A stretch of 64,000 bases of DNA from Diplocarpon mali (lineage: Eukaryota > Ascomycota > Leotiomycetes > Helotiales > Drepanopezizaceae), in NCBI GenBank assembly GCA_024741835.1, contig JAENRP010000225.1, forward strand, positions 1-64,000, written 5' to 3'. Below are positions 44,733 through 55,112 of the stretch, piece by piece. Numbering within the stretch: the first letter of the stretch is position 1; each line of letters begins with the position of its first letter. A program made the position numbers and the translations under genes. The notes below the pieces were generated by a model, which had not been told where the DNA came from, made no database searches, and worked only from the letters and a program-made list of their open reading frames with translations.

Positions 44733-47700
44733 ATGGCGTTTACCTCTCCGTTCGGAGGCGTTCCGCAGATGAACACGCACAATAACGCCATTGAGCTTGC
44801 CGGCCTAGAAAATTTGCAGCGAGACCGTGCTGATGACAAGGACACCGACAAACCGAGGCTTGGGTCCGCATATACGGATGGCGGTGTCACAGATGACACT
44901 TCTAGCGAAGAGAATAATATCGTTCGTCTGGCCAGGACATTGACTAGGCCATCTGGCCAAGCTGACGGCCCGAAAAACCCTTTCTTCGATTCCACAGACC
45001 CGGCTTTGGATCCTCATTCGGACAAATTCGATGCCAGAATTTGGACGCAATCAGTCATAAGCCTCTCCTCGAGGGCGGCAGACAGTGGCACCTCTCGAAC
45101 AGCCGGAATCTCGTACCGCGACCTGTCGTGTCACGGGTACGGAGATCCGACGGATTATCAAAAGACGTTTGGAAACTCTTTCCTGGAGCTAGGGAGTGTT
45201 TTCAACAAGATCCGGGGTGTAGGCAAACGTAAAATCCAGATTCTCAGAGACTTTGATGGTCTGGTAAAGAGCGGAGAAATGTTGGTGGTGCTGGGCCGTC
45301 CTGGAAGTGGTTGCTCAACGCTTCTGAAGACCATTGCTGGAGAGACCAATGGTTTCCACGTGGATCCGAACGCAAATATCAATTATCAAGGTCAGCAGAA
45401 CTGCATACACGACGAAAACTTGTCTAACTCGTGCATAAGGTATCCCGAAAGAGATCATGCACCATGACTTTCGAGGAGAATGTATCTACCAGGCTGAGGT
45501 TGATGTCCATTTTCCTCAACTTACAGTCGGCCAGACGCTTGATTTCGCGGCCAAGGCCAGGGCTCCATCGAATCGGATTCCAGGAGTCACTCGAGAACGA
45601 TACGCGGAGCACATGCGAGATGTTGTGATGGCAGTATTCCGGCTGACTCATACGATGAACACCAAAGTTGGGAACGATTTCGTTAGGGGCGTGTCTGGAG
45701 GTTAGTACATCATTGTCCCTAAAATATGTCTCCCAATCGCCAGACTTCAAAGAATAGGCTCCTGTGACCTACATCACGACCAAGGCTGATCAATACCAGG
45801 CGAGCGTAAACGCGTTAGTATCGCAGAAGGTATGCCCATCTGATTTCTCACCGCCAAAACCACGAAAAGAAACTAACCATGTGCAAAGCTGCTTTGGGTG
45901 GATCGCCGATACAGTGCTGGGACAACAGCACTCGTGGCCTCGACTCTGCAACGGCCTTGGAGTTTGTCAAAGCTTTACGACTGTCGACAGAACTTTCGGG
46001 ATCGACAGCCGTGGTTGCTATCTATCAAGCGTCGCAGTCAATCTACGACACCTTTGATAAGGTAGCTGTTTTGTACGAGGGAAGGCAGATATACTTTGGC
46101 GAGATAAATGCTGCGAAGACATTCTTCATCAATCTGGGTTTCGAGTGTCCTGATCGACAGACGACTGCGGATTTCCTCACTTCACTGACGAGCCCATCTG
46201 AGAGAAGAGTTCGGCCAGGCTTCGAGCATAAGACGCCCAAGACTGCCGACGAATTTGCAAAAATTTGGCAGGAAAGTTCAGACCGCCGCAAGTTGTTGGA
46301 AGAGATTACCCAGTTCGAGAAGGAATTCCCTGTCGAAGGAACCCATCTTAAACAATTCGCAGCTGCCAGACAAGCCCAGCAGGCGAAAGGACAGAGAGCC
46401 AAGTCTCCATATACCCTGTCGATTCCCTTGCAGATCAAAATATGTATGAGGAGAGGCTTTCAACGACTTCAAGGAACTCTGCCAGAGATTATCTTCGGAG
46501 TGTTCTCCAACATTCTAATGTCAATCGTTGTAGGAAGTCTGTTTGTGCAGCTCGAGAATAACACAAGCACGATGGGGAACAGGGGGGCTCTAATTTTCTT
46601 TGCTATTCTGATCAACGCATTTTCTGGTGCACAAGAAGTAAGTTTGATCCTCGGTTTTTCCTTCAGGTGTTGATATGTACAGATTCCCAGCTTGTTTGGA
46701 CAGCGGCCAATTGTCGAGAAGCACGCTAAATACGCTTTTTACCACCCTTTTGCCGAAGCTATTGCAACAATGACCTGCGATTTACCAAAGAAGATCGCAA
46801 CTTCACTTTCCTCCAACTTAGCACTGTATTTTATAACAGGTCTTCGACCGACGGCGGAGAACTTTTTCGTCTTCGTGTTATTCAGTTTTGTCACCACCAT
46901 TTGCATGTCTATGTTCTTTAGATCGATCGGTTCAACGTCACGTACTATGTCCCAAGCGATGGTACCGAGTGCGCTCTTCATTTTGGCCCTGGTTGTCTAC
47001 ACTGGGTTCACGATCCCAACTAGGGATATGGTTCCGTGGTTCAGATGGCTGAATTATGTTAATCCAGGTATTTCTCCAGTTAGGAAAAGCCTTCTTCGAT
47101 AAACATCTTTCGATTTCGACATGCTAATTTTTCGAAAATTTAGTGGCGTATGGCTTCGAAGCACTCCTGATCAACGAGTTCCACAACCGAAAGATTCCTT
47201 GCTCCGTTTTCGTCCCCTCCGGAACGTCATATGCTGATATCTCACCCGAGCAACGCATCTGTTCTTCAAAGGGAGCCGAAGCCGGAGCAGATTTCGTTGA
47301 CGGTGACACATACCTCAAGGTTACGTACGGCTATGAGCACTCCCATTTGTGGAGAAATCTGGGAATCCTCTTTGCTTTCATGGTTTTCGGGATGGCCATC
47401 CATCTCCTTACAACGGAATTCATATCAGCCCAACGATCTAAGGGAGAAGTCCTGGTCTTCCCACGTAACCAAGTTCCAACCCTTAGGTCTACTGACGATG
47501 AGGAGGCAATCACAAATGAACGACTTAACTCGGAGGCGATGTCTAGTGGTGGAAACCTATCCTCCGGAAAAGAGACTGCACCTGATGGCAAGGACATGGG
47601 CTCAGAAACCCAATCTAGTAGCGCATCCTCTAGACGCAGTCGATCGAGTTCGCTTGAGAATAAGCCTATCTTCCAATGGGAGAATCTGAACTACGACGTG

Positions 47701-49871
47701 AAAATCAAGACAGAAACCCGCAGGTTACTGGACTCAGTGGATGGATGGGTGAAGCCAGGTACATTGACTGCTCTAATGGGAGTTTCGGGAGCAGGTAAAA
47801 CGACCCTGTTGGACGTGCTGGCAAGTCGTGTGACTATGGGTGTCGTCGACGGGTCCATGCTGGTTGACGGCCGCGAACGCGACATCGGCTTCCAGAGGAA
47901 AACAGGCTACGTTCAACAACAGGACTGTATGTGAAAATTTTTCCTCTTGCTCTAGGCGTATTATGAGCCATGCTCGCAAGTACTAACTTCAGGGTCAAAC
48001 GGGTCCCAGGCTTGAAGAAATTACGGGACTTGAAGCTAATTTATATCATCCAGTGCACTTGGCTACTTCAACCGTCAGAGAAGCTCTAACTTTCTCGGCT
48101 CTTCTACGCCAGCCCGCTACGACACCTAAGGCTGAGAAGTTGGCTTATGTGGACGAAGTAATCAACATCTTGGAGATGGGCGACTACGCCAACGCCGTCG
48201 TTGGTGTCCCAGGCGAAGGTCTCAACGTTGAGCAAAGGAAGAGATTGACGATCGGTGTTGAGCTTGCGGCCAAGCCGGCATTGCTATTGTTCCTGGACGA
48301 ACCTACCGTAAGTCATGAATCCATCCGTTCTCTATGCATGCTAAAATGAACATTTTCAGTCCGGACTGGACAGTCAAACGGCTTGGTCAATCTGTGCCCT
48401 TTTGCGTAAACTCGCCAATAACGGACAGGCAATCCTGTGCACGATCCATCAGCCATCAGCGGTCCTCTTTCAAGAGTTTGATCGGCTTCTGTTTTTGGCT
48501 CGCGGAGGCAAGACAGTGTACTTTGGAGACATCGGCCACGGATCCCAGATTCTCACCAAATATTTCGAACGGCAAGGGGCTCGACCTTGTGGCGACGAGG
48601 AGAACCCAGCAGAATGGATGATTGAAATAATAACTGCAAATCCGGACGAAGGCGCGATCGATTGGCCTCAGGCGTGGCGAGACTCGCCAGAAAAAAAAGC
48701 TGTGAAAGACACTCTGGCAGAGATGCGTCAAAGGCTCGCTAGTAAACCAGCCCAAGCTGACCCCGGTTCCCTATTGCAGTACGCTGTCCCCTTCAGGGAT
48801 CAGATCATGCTCGTCCTTGAACGTGTGTTCCAGCAATACTGGAGAACACCGGTTTATCTGTTCTCTAAGATCGCCTTGTGCTTCCTCGCCGTAAGCGTAC
48901 CATCTTCCGACATCGAGGTTTGAAGCTGACCAGTGCAGACAATGTTCATTGGATTTTCGTTCTTCGACAGCGCGACATCATTGCAAGGGATACAAAACCA
49001 GCTCTTTTCCATCTTCATGTTGTTAACGATCTTCAACAGCATCACTTCCCAGATCATGCCTCATTTTGTAAGTACTCTTGCCTGGATTCCATGAGCTCCG
49101 ACTGATTGCCTCCAGGTAACCCAGCGTGCCCTGTACGAAGTACGCGAGCGGCCCTCAAAAACATACTCCTGGCAGGCATTCATGGTTTCCAATATCCTCG
49201 TCGAATTACCCTGGAATGCCCTCGTCTCTGTGCTCGTCTACGTATGCTACTACTATCCAATTGGCATGTATCGCCACGCAGAAGTGGCAGATCAGTTCAC
49301 GGAACGCAGCGGCCTAATGTTCCTCTTCATCTTCGCCTTCCTCATGTTCGCATCGACCTTCGCCCATATGATGATTTCGGGCTTAGAAACAGCTGATGGC
49401 GCCGGGGGAATCGGATCTCTGTTGTTCACACTCTGCCTAATATTTTGTGGTGTTCTTGTTGCCCCGGACGCCATGCCCAGGTTCTGGATCTTCATGTACC
49501 GAGTCTCACCATTCTCATACCTTGTGGCGGGTATGCTTTCAACCGGCCTGGCAAATGTAAGGGTCACATGCTCGGACATCGAATATCTGTTCGTCGAGCC
49601 GGCAAATAACTCAACATGCGGAGAATACTTCGCTTCATACATCGAAGCCTCTGGAGGATACCTCACGAATCCGTTGGCGACGAACAGGTGTCAGTTCTGT
49701 AGCGTTGCGGATACCAACACGCTGCTGAGTGACCTGGGTATCGAGTATAGTACCAGATGGCGCGACTTTGGACTTCTTTGGGTTTATATTTTCTTCAACG
49801 TCGGGATGGCACTGCTCATGTACTGGTGGCTGCGAGTGCCCAAAATATCGAAGAAGGATAAAAAGGCGTGA
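44733..49871 (+). CDS. PDR-type ABC transporter (ABCG, full-size)
   Basis: Ten exons: 44733-45390, 45440-45700, 45800-45829, 45889-46637, 46683-47067, 47144-47926, 48054-48307, 48360-48890, 48939-49067 and 49116-49871. They give about 1511 aa. All junction phases agree. The 30-nt third exon encodes the middle of the NBD1 signature ([13 protein letters not shown]). Order is (NBD-TMD)2. NBD1 has Walker [12 protein letters not shown] (Cys for Lys, typical of PDR), [13 protein letters not shown], then the first membrane domain. NBD2 has [15 protein letters not shown], the degenerate signature [32 protein letters not shown] and a second membrane domain ending [15 protein letters not shown]. Family members export fungicides, plant phenolics and other hydrophobic toxins at the plasma membrane. 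The substrate here cannot be read. It is flanked by gene-poor DNA with no cluster genes. Confidence 0.95.
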
Positions 49872-50006
49872 ATGCTCGGCGAGTTATTATTAGCACCGCG
49901 AGCCGGTTCTTGATACTAGTGATTAGGAGGTTGACTACTGTCGCTCATACATTTCTTTAATCACGTATCGCTTAGGACGCTACTTATCAGTTAATATACC
50001 ATTAGA

Positions 50007-50040
50007 ACAGACTAGAAAAGACTAGAAAAGACTAGAATAG
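50007..50040. repeat. three AGACTAGAAA tandem units
   Basis: Three near-perfect decamers of AGACTAGAAA in the 3' flank of the ABC transporter gene. Read directly. Confidence 0.85.
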
Positions 50041-50982
50041 AATGTATTCATAGATCCATAATCATTCCTCCCTCTATTGTGACAGTTAATTCCCCCTTCC
50101 ATCCAACCCCAATCAGTCAAAATTCCGTTGGGAAGAATCGGGGGGCGTGGCGGGGTTCTCGTCAAACCCCATCGCAACGGCGGAAAGAAAACAGAACGGT
50201 GTAGAAATAACGCACATTCATGCGACGAGCACCTGGTCTCAGAAACGGGATGGAAGCTAGCAGACGAAACGCGAAGCCTTCTCGTGTTTTGGGACGGCAT
50301 AAGCCTCGTGTCCCGACTTTCCCCAAACCTCCAAGAATGCGAGTCAGCGCCTCGGGTTCGCATCGCAGAGTGCCGGAGTTCAAAACGTGCATGTCCGATG
50401 CCAAGACTTCTTGGAGCCGAACCCCCTTTTTTTTCTGTCTCCGTGGTTGCTTGTGTGCTTGTGTCGGGAGTTGAGAGAGACGGAGAAGAAGAGGGGAGAG
50501 AGATGAGGTGCATGTGAGACTTCCCGAGGAACGCGTGTCTTTCCCAGCTTCTGGAGTTAAGTGAACGATTATATTTTTTTGTTTTTTTTACGAAGAGGGG
50601 TCGGTCGCTTAACTCTAGGATGGACAAGGAAAGGTACGGTGTCTGTTTTCTTCGCCACTCCAGCCCTCTGCGAAAAGATACGCGCGAGAGCATGCGGATG
50701 CTTGCACGCATATGCAGCGAGGGGTGTCTCGCGAGCCGGATTGGCGGATTGGATTGCGGAGAGTTGGAACTTGAGAGCAGCATCGAGCCCTAGTGGTGGT
50801 TTCTGACCCTCTGCCGGGTTCCCATACGTCGAGGTCTCGACGGCTGACAAGGCTCACTCCAGCCCCTCGCGGCCTGTCTTCTCGCTCCGCGTGGGTAGCT
50901 ATCCAAGGACGGTAGCCTAGACGGCTCATCGACATCCTGCTCGGCGATCTAAATACCATTTCTGCGAATCTACGCGTTCGCG

Positions 50983-51312
50983 ATGAAGGCGTCACGAATA
51001 TGGCGCAGGTTCTGTCGAGCGAGGGTAATCGAGTGGCGGTGGGCGGTGTAGCTGATGAGGATCGACTCGCGCGCGCAGGTGTGGTTTGCATCTTGCGTTT
51101 GGTAGCCTTTCAAGTACGGCTTCGTCATACCCACCTCATTGGCTTTCAAGTCAACACCGCATCTTTCGTGGGATACATCATCTGATATCCCGGTGCTGAG
51201 GTGGGATGGTGTCCGCATCCGCTTCCTCCAGACGCTGCCCGAGCCCGAGGACGTGGACTGGCCTGTGGCCGAGTCGAGAATCTCTTTGGTCGCGGGATTG
51301 AGGGTTTTGTAA
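50983..51312 (+). CDS. possible small two-exon gene
   Basis: Splicing 50983-51024 to 51106-51312 (81-nt intron, GTAATC donor, TTTGGTAG acceptor, phase 0) gives 82 aa. It starts MKASRIWRRFCRAR, followed by PFKYGFVIPTSLAFKST and later IPVLRWDGVRIRFLQTLPEP. The second exon reads like real protein and is stop-free only in this frame. The stop overlaps another donor (GTAAGC at 51309), so more exons may exist. No known family. Could equally be part of a larger, decayed gene. Low certainty. Confidence 0.25.
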
Positions 51313-52317
51313 GCTCACTTCCTGTCGTAGGCTCAATATCGAGGCCGGATCGGTGCTTTACTGCTGTGAAGGTGGGGGCGGAGAGCTGGTACGAGTTTGT
51401 GGGGAAGGATATTTCTGGCGGAGATCATGGAGTGGTTGAATTGCATGAATTACCTCTCTTACTATGGGGATGGCAGAGTGATTGCAGTCCCATGGGTCGA
51501 CGTCGATTTCTGGCTCTGTACATTGGGCTCTGGACAGTTGACAAGTGGTAAGAGATTGTATGGGGTCTTCTGTGATGTTGGCCGCTGTTGTGGTTCCTGA
51601 CGTTGTTGTCATATCAAAGTACAATTTGGTTTTGCACGTCGGCAACCCGGAAAACAATGCTCTTCAATGACTTTAAGAATAAGATCAGACTGGACAGGAG
51701 ATCTGATCTATAAATTACCCATACGCAAATTTGTTCTCAGGTGAATGTGTTTTCAAGATTTCGAACGTCAAATGAGAACTACTCCTCGGTCACCCGGGTT
51801 TGGCATAAAAGTATATGAAAATTCCCCCAATGCCACCGATGAGAATATCCGGTTCTAAAAACCACATTAATGAAATGTCGCGAGATCGAAAAGAAGAATG
51901 AAAACACTTTAGTATTCCACATGCCAAGTCTTCTAAACACCGGCAGAATTCAAATAACTGATTTTTTGAGCAAAGGGTAGAGAGCGTCAATATTCCAAGG
52001 TCTTGACCTTCAGCGCGATTCTTGAACATCAGCCTCGGAGATGCGAGAATAATAGAGTCATTCTCTTCCACGCTGCGCAACCTCTGGACGTCTACTCCTT
52101 TCGTAAGCGAGGGTACTATAGGTCACGTGAACTCGTCACTACGCTTGTGTGACCTGAACGCAACGTAAGGGTCTTTCTAGCTTCAGCTTCGCCGAGAAAT
52201 TCATAAGCAACTTTCGGTTTGAATCTCCCTCCGGCCGTCTTGAATACTTCGCAACGCGCTTAGTTCGCGTTCTCCCGTCTAAGACGCTAGAGACGTAGAG
52301 TCCTAGAATCAAGCATC

Positions 52318-53280
52318 ATGATGCCTCTCATAAGTCGCGCAGAGAAGGCCAAGTCAAAGGCAAAACACGCCAGAGATGCCTCTGAGATCCAAGTTCTTGC
52401 CGAAGCCGATGATGCTCCCCAAAGCCTGGGCGGTCAAGAAGAGACTGCACCAATCCTACAATCCTTCGAGTCTACCACCGCTATCATGGAAGGTCTTCAC
52501 GTCCGTTAGCTCGAGAAGGGGAGATACAAGCTGTGTGTGGGTTAGATTTGAGAATATCCTGGCTCTTGAGACACCCAATTGAGTTGCGACTGAGGATCTA
52601 CGACATGATTGTCTGCTTTTCGAAACCCCAACATCGAAACTCGAATTATTGCGGTCAAGAAATCACAGTTGATGGTGTACAGCTAAGAGCCACATGTCAC
52701 AAATACACGAAGAGAATCAAAGCATATTCTGGCGTAACTACTTCCTCATCCGTGACATTGGCAAAATGAAGAGGCCAATTTTTCCGTGTTTGACAAAGGA
52801 ACAGCGAGAGGTATCACCGGCCTGGTTCAGGATGAGATCAAGGATCCAGGGAGACTTCGCGCTTTGAAAGACTGCAATAATTTCAAGATCTCTCATCTCA
52901 TGCTTACTATTCACTGTCTGAACCTGCCTTCTTCGGAACATGTTACTCAATCACAGCACATGCACCAAGAGGAACCAGCAGCCTTTAAGTTTAACCGGGT
53001 ATATGTATTCGATTATCTGTTGAGATCCGAGGCCTTGAACTTGTTTCGGTATAGGATAATGTCGCCGCAAGATTGAAGACCACGCCAGAAGAAATCAGTG
53101 ACGCGGAGATGGTGGCTTTCGACTGCTTCTAGAGCAGTCAGTTGGCACAAGCTAGGCAATCAGAGGTAGGCATCAATCACATGCACATATTACTGTGGCA
53201 CGGACAAGAATCCTTGCTAAACCTACCTACAGATTAATAAGATTAAGGCCCTTAAGGAGAGCTGGCCAGAAGACTTCTAA
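52318..53280 (+). pseudogene. 2EXR/F-box-like gene with homopolymer frameshifts
   Basis: Exon 1 (52318-52492) encodes MMPLISRAEKAKSKAKHA and onward. A 53-nt intron leads to exon 2 at 52546, with PIELRLRIYDMIVCFSKPQ, the hallmark of fungal 2EXR-type proteins. The frame then breaks at the AAA run 52701-52703 (LRATCHK continues as IHEENQSIFWRNYFLIRDIG one frame on) and again at the A run 52763-52766 (continuing EEANFSVFDKGTARGITGL and LRALKDCNNFKISHLMLTIH). Adding one A at each place joins the frames. A GTATAT-TATAG intron (52999-53054) leads to DNVAARLKTTPEEISDAEMV, a TAG at 53130-53132, and a last exon 53233-53280 ending ALKESWPEDF. Function unknown. Either a pseudogene or two assembly errors. 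Confidence 0.6.
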
Positions 53281-54842
53281 AGCCACTGCAAAGAAGGACT
53301 TGAATCGCGAGGTCGCCGACCTAGCTGCTTCAACACCCACAATTCGAAAGGCTTGCTTAACGAAGATTTGCGCAGCGGGTTATCGTTAGACATGGTATAT
53401 TGCATCTTTGAACGCGCCTATATGTTTTCTTCCCACCATATGATGGTGTCCCAGCGCCATACTCTTTGTTCTTACTATAAGAGATATCCGGCTTCACACT
53501 CTTGCTTACAGCTATTGTAGGATAGAGCTCCAGTAACACATTTGAGTAAATTGCTGCCAAGCCTAGTATGTGTCAATGATACGTCGCTTGGCTTGCAGAG
53601 GCTTGAATCACACCAGAAGCATGCATATGGTTCCCTTTCATCAGCGAATATCCATCGAATACCCTAGGAGGTGTCTAGGCCAGCACCATTGAACTCACGT
53701 GTCGAGGCAAAAGATCATTAGCAAGATCATAGCTCTATACTTTTCACTCATTTAACCGGTTCTTTTGGGTCGTTTTCTGCTAGAACATTGATTTTATTGG
53801 CAGCACCGGGTCTGATGTTTGTGTCACCGCCCACCGCTTCGGCAGCTGATATCTATCAGCCAGCCAGAATGATCAATTTATCGGTATGTATTAAGCAAGT
53901 ATGAACTGTTCTTTCCTTCGACCAGGGTTCAGCCTTAAAGTCTTTTAGCCTTTTTTTGACAAAACCAAGCCCAGGTCATACTTCGGTCTCGCAACTTGTG
54001 CGAGGGTGAGGAGTTCGGCGAGAGTGTACTTGCGTCCATTGAGGACGTAGCTTCGCTTGAGCCTGTAGTGTCAGGCTATTTTCAATGTCATGACACCGAT
54101 GCGATGCTTCGTTGGAAACTTATCGTGTTGTACTGCTGGAATGGAAGACGACGTTGCTATGGCAGCTTGCGCACCGGTTTATCAGCGGGTAGGGAATAGG
54201 AAATCAATGGGGGTGCTGAGGTCACTGCTGTGAGTGTTGCGTCCAGTCCCTTAGCCAGAACCCTTTTACGAACCAGGCCACGGGTGAGGAGGAGCAGCTG
54301 GGTTGGGGCTTGGTGACGAAGTGGGAAGTTTGTGGGTCTTGTGATGGCTGTTGTCCTTGCCTGATTTCCATCTATTGTATGTGAAGCTTGCTGATGATAT
54401 GGATACCTAGCGGATATGTTTGCGACTGATATCTTCTGAGCGTGTAGGCATATGGATCATTGGTACCTGTCACGGATTAGAAGGCAGGGGCTTGACACTG
54501 CAAATGAAGATGTGTTCGTCAGAGGTCAAGATTGCTGAAAAGGGTGCAGTTCGGTGTGGAAAGGTGTTGACTGGCTTAGACTTGCGAATGAGGATTAATC
54601 GATCACAGTTCTGATGATGGGGCGCGGGTCCTCCCGATTCCCTTCCATGTTTCTTGTATTTGATAGCGGGGGGCCAGTGAGAACAGATGGTACGCCTTCG
54701 GAGGTGTGTAGGGGCGGAGTCACAGGCCATCACATCAGCGAAATAATTGAAGAGTTGCACACAACTCCAAGTTCATTCATCGTTCCCCCCGCCACAAGAT
54801 CTACATTACAGCCCTGACTCCGCCCCTCTCGTTCGCATCCCC
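53281..54842. other. intergenic region, no supported gene
   Basis: Several frames of 60-96 codons on both strands overlap without consistent coding signal or recognisable motifs. No repeats recognised. The right edge is the 3' flank of the small basic protein on the minus strand. Confidence 0.4.
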
Positions 54843-55112
54843 TCACACGCCTCTTTTCTTCAGATCCCTCGCTCGTGACCGCGTGATTATGGTGAGAGGT
54901 GGCACCACCTTCCTCACACGAGTGCTTCTCTTCTTCTCCTCGGCGAGACGTCTCCGTTCAGCAGCCGCCTGCTTTCTCGCCGTGGCGGCTCGTCTCTTGG
55001 CTCCCGCCAGCAGGTAGCCGAGGACGTCATCCTGGGTTGGGAGGGGAAACGGTAGGGAGTAGGGGTTGCTACTCGAGCCGGCGGGGCTTGCTTGGTTGCT
55101 ACGGATAGACAT
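54843..55112 (-). CDS. small basic hypothetical protein
   Basis: Minus-strand frame ending at 54843. The preferred start is MSIRSNQASPAG at 55112 (89 aa), because the 30 codons above it are only Thr/Ser low complexity (TITTITTSTTIAM) back to a further ATG at 55202. The protein has NPYSLPFPLPTQDDVLGYLL, then a strongly basic helix, AKRRAATARKQAAAERRRLA, and ends TRSRARDLKKRGV. Probably nuclear or RNA-binding by composition only. The TRSR/TRSM-type motif also appears in the hypothetical protein at 61573-62403, but in the opposite terminus, so relationship is uncertain. Confidence 0.4.
   Translation of the reverse strand: MSIRSNQASPAGSSSNPYSLPFPLPTQDDVLGYLLAGAKRRAATARKQAAAERRRLAEEKKRSTRVRKVVPPLTIITRSRARDLKKRGV

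Larger units (their letters stand above)
49872..52317. other. gene-poor region downstream of the ABC transporter
   Basis: Short overlapping frames only, apart from a weak two-exon candidate at 50983-51312. A small tandem repeat of AGACTAGAAA lies at 50007-50040. The region 50.1-50.9 kb is GC-richer without a consistent frame. The last ~250 bases are the 5' flank of the broken 2EXR-like gene. Confidence 0.4.

Noticed and set aside
45288..45330. Loss of the Walker A lysine in NBD1 of the ABC transporter
   Set aside because: GRPGSGCST with Cys in place of Lys is normal for fungal PDR transporters and is not a defect.
53195..53389. 64-codon basic open frame
   Set aside because: It overlaps the last exon of the 2EXR-like locus in another frame. 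The alternative splice that yields ALKESWPEDF fits the preceding exon phase better.
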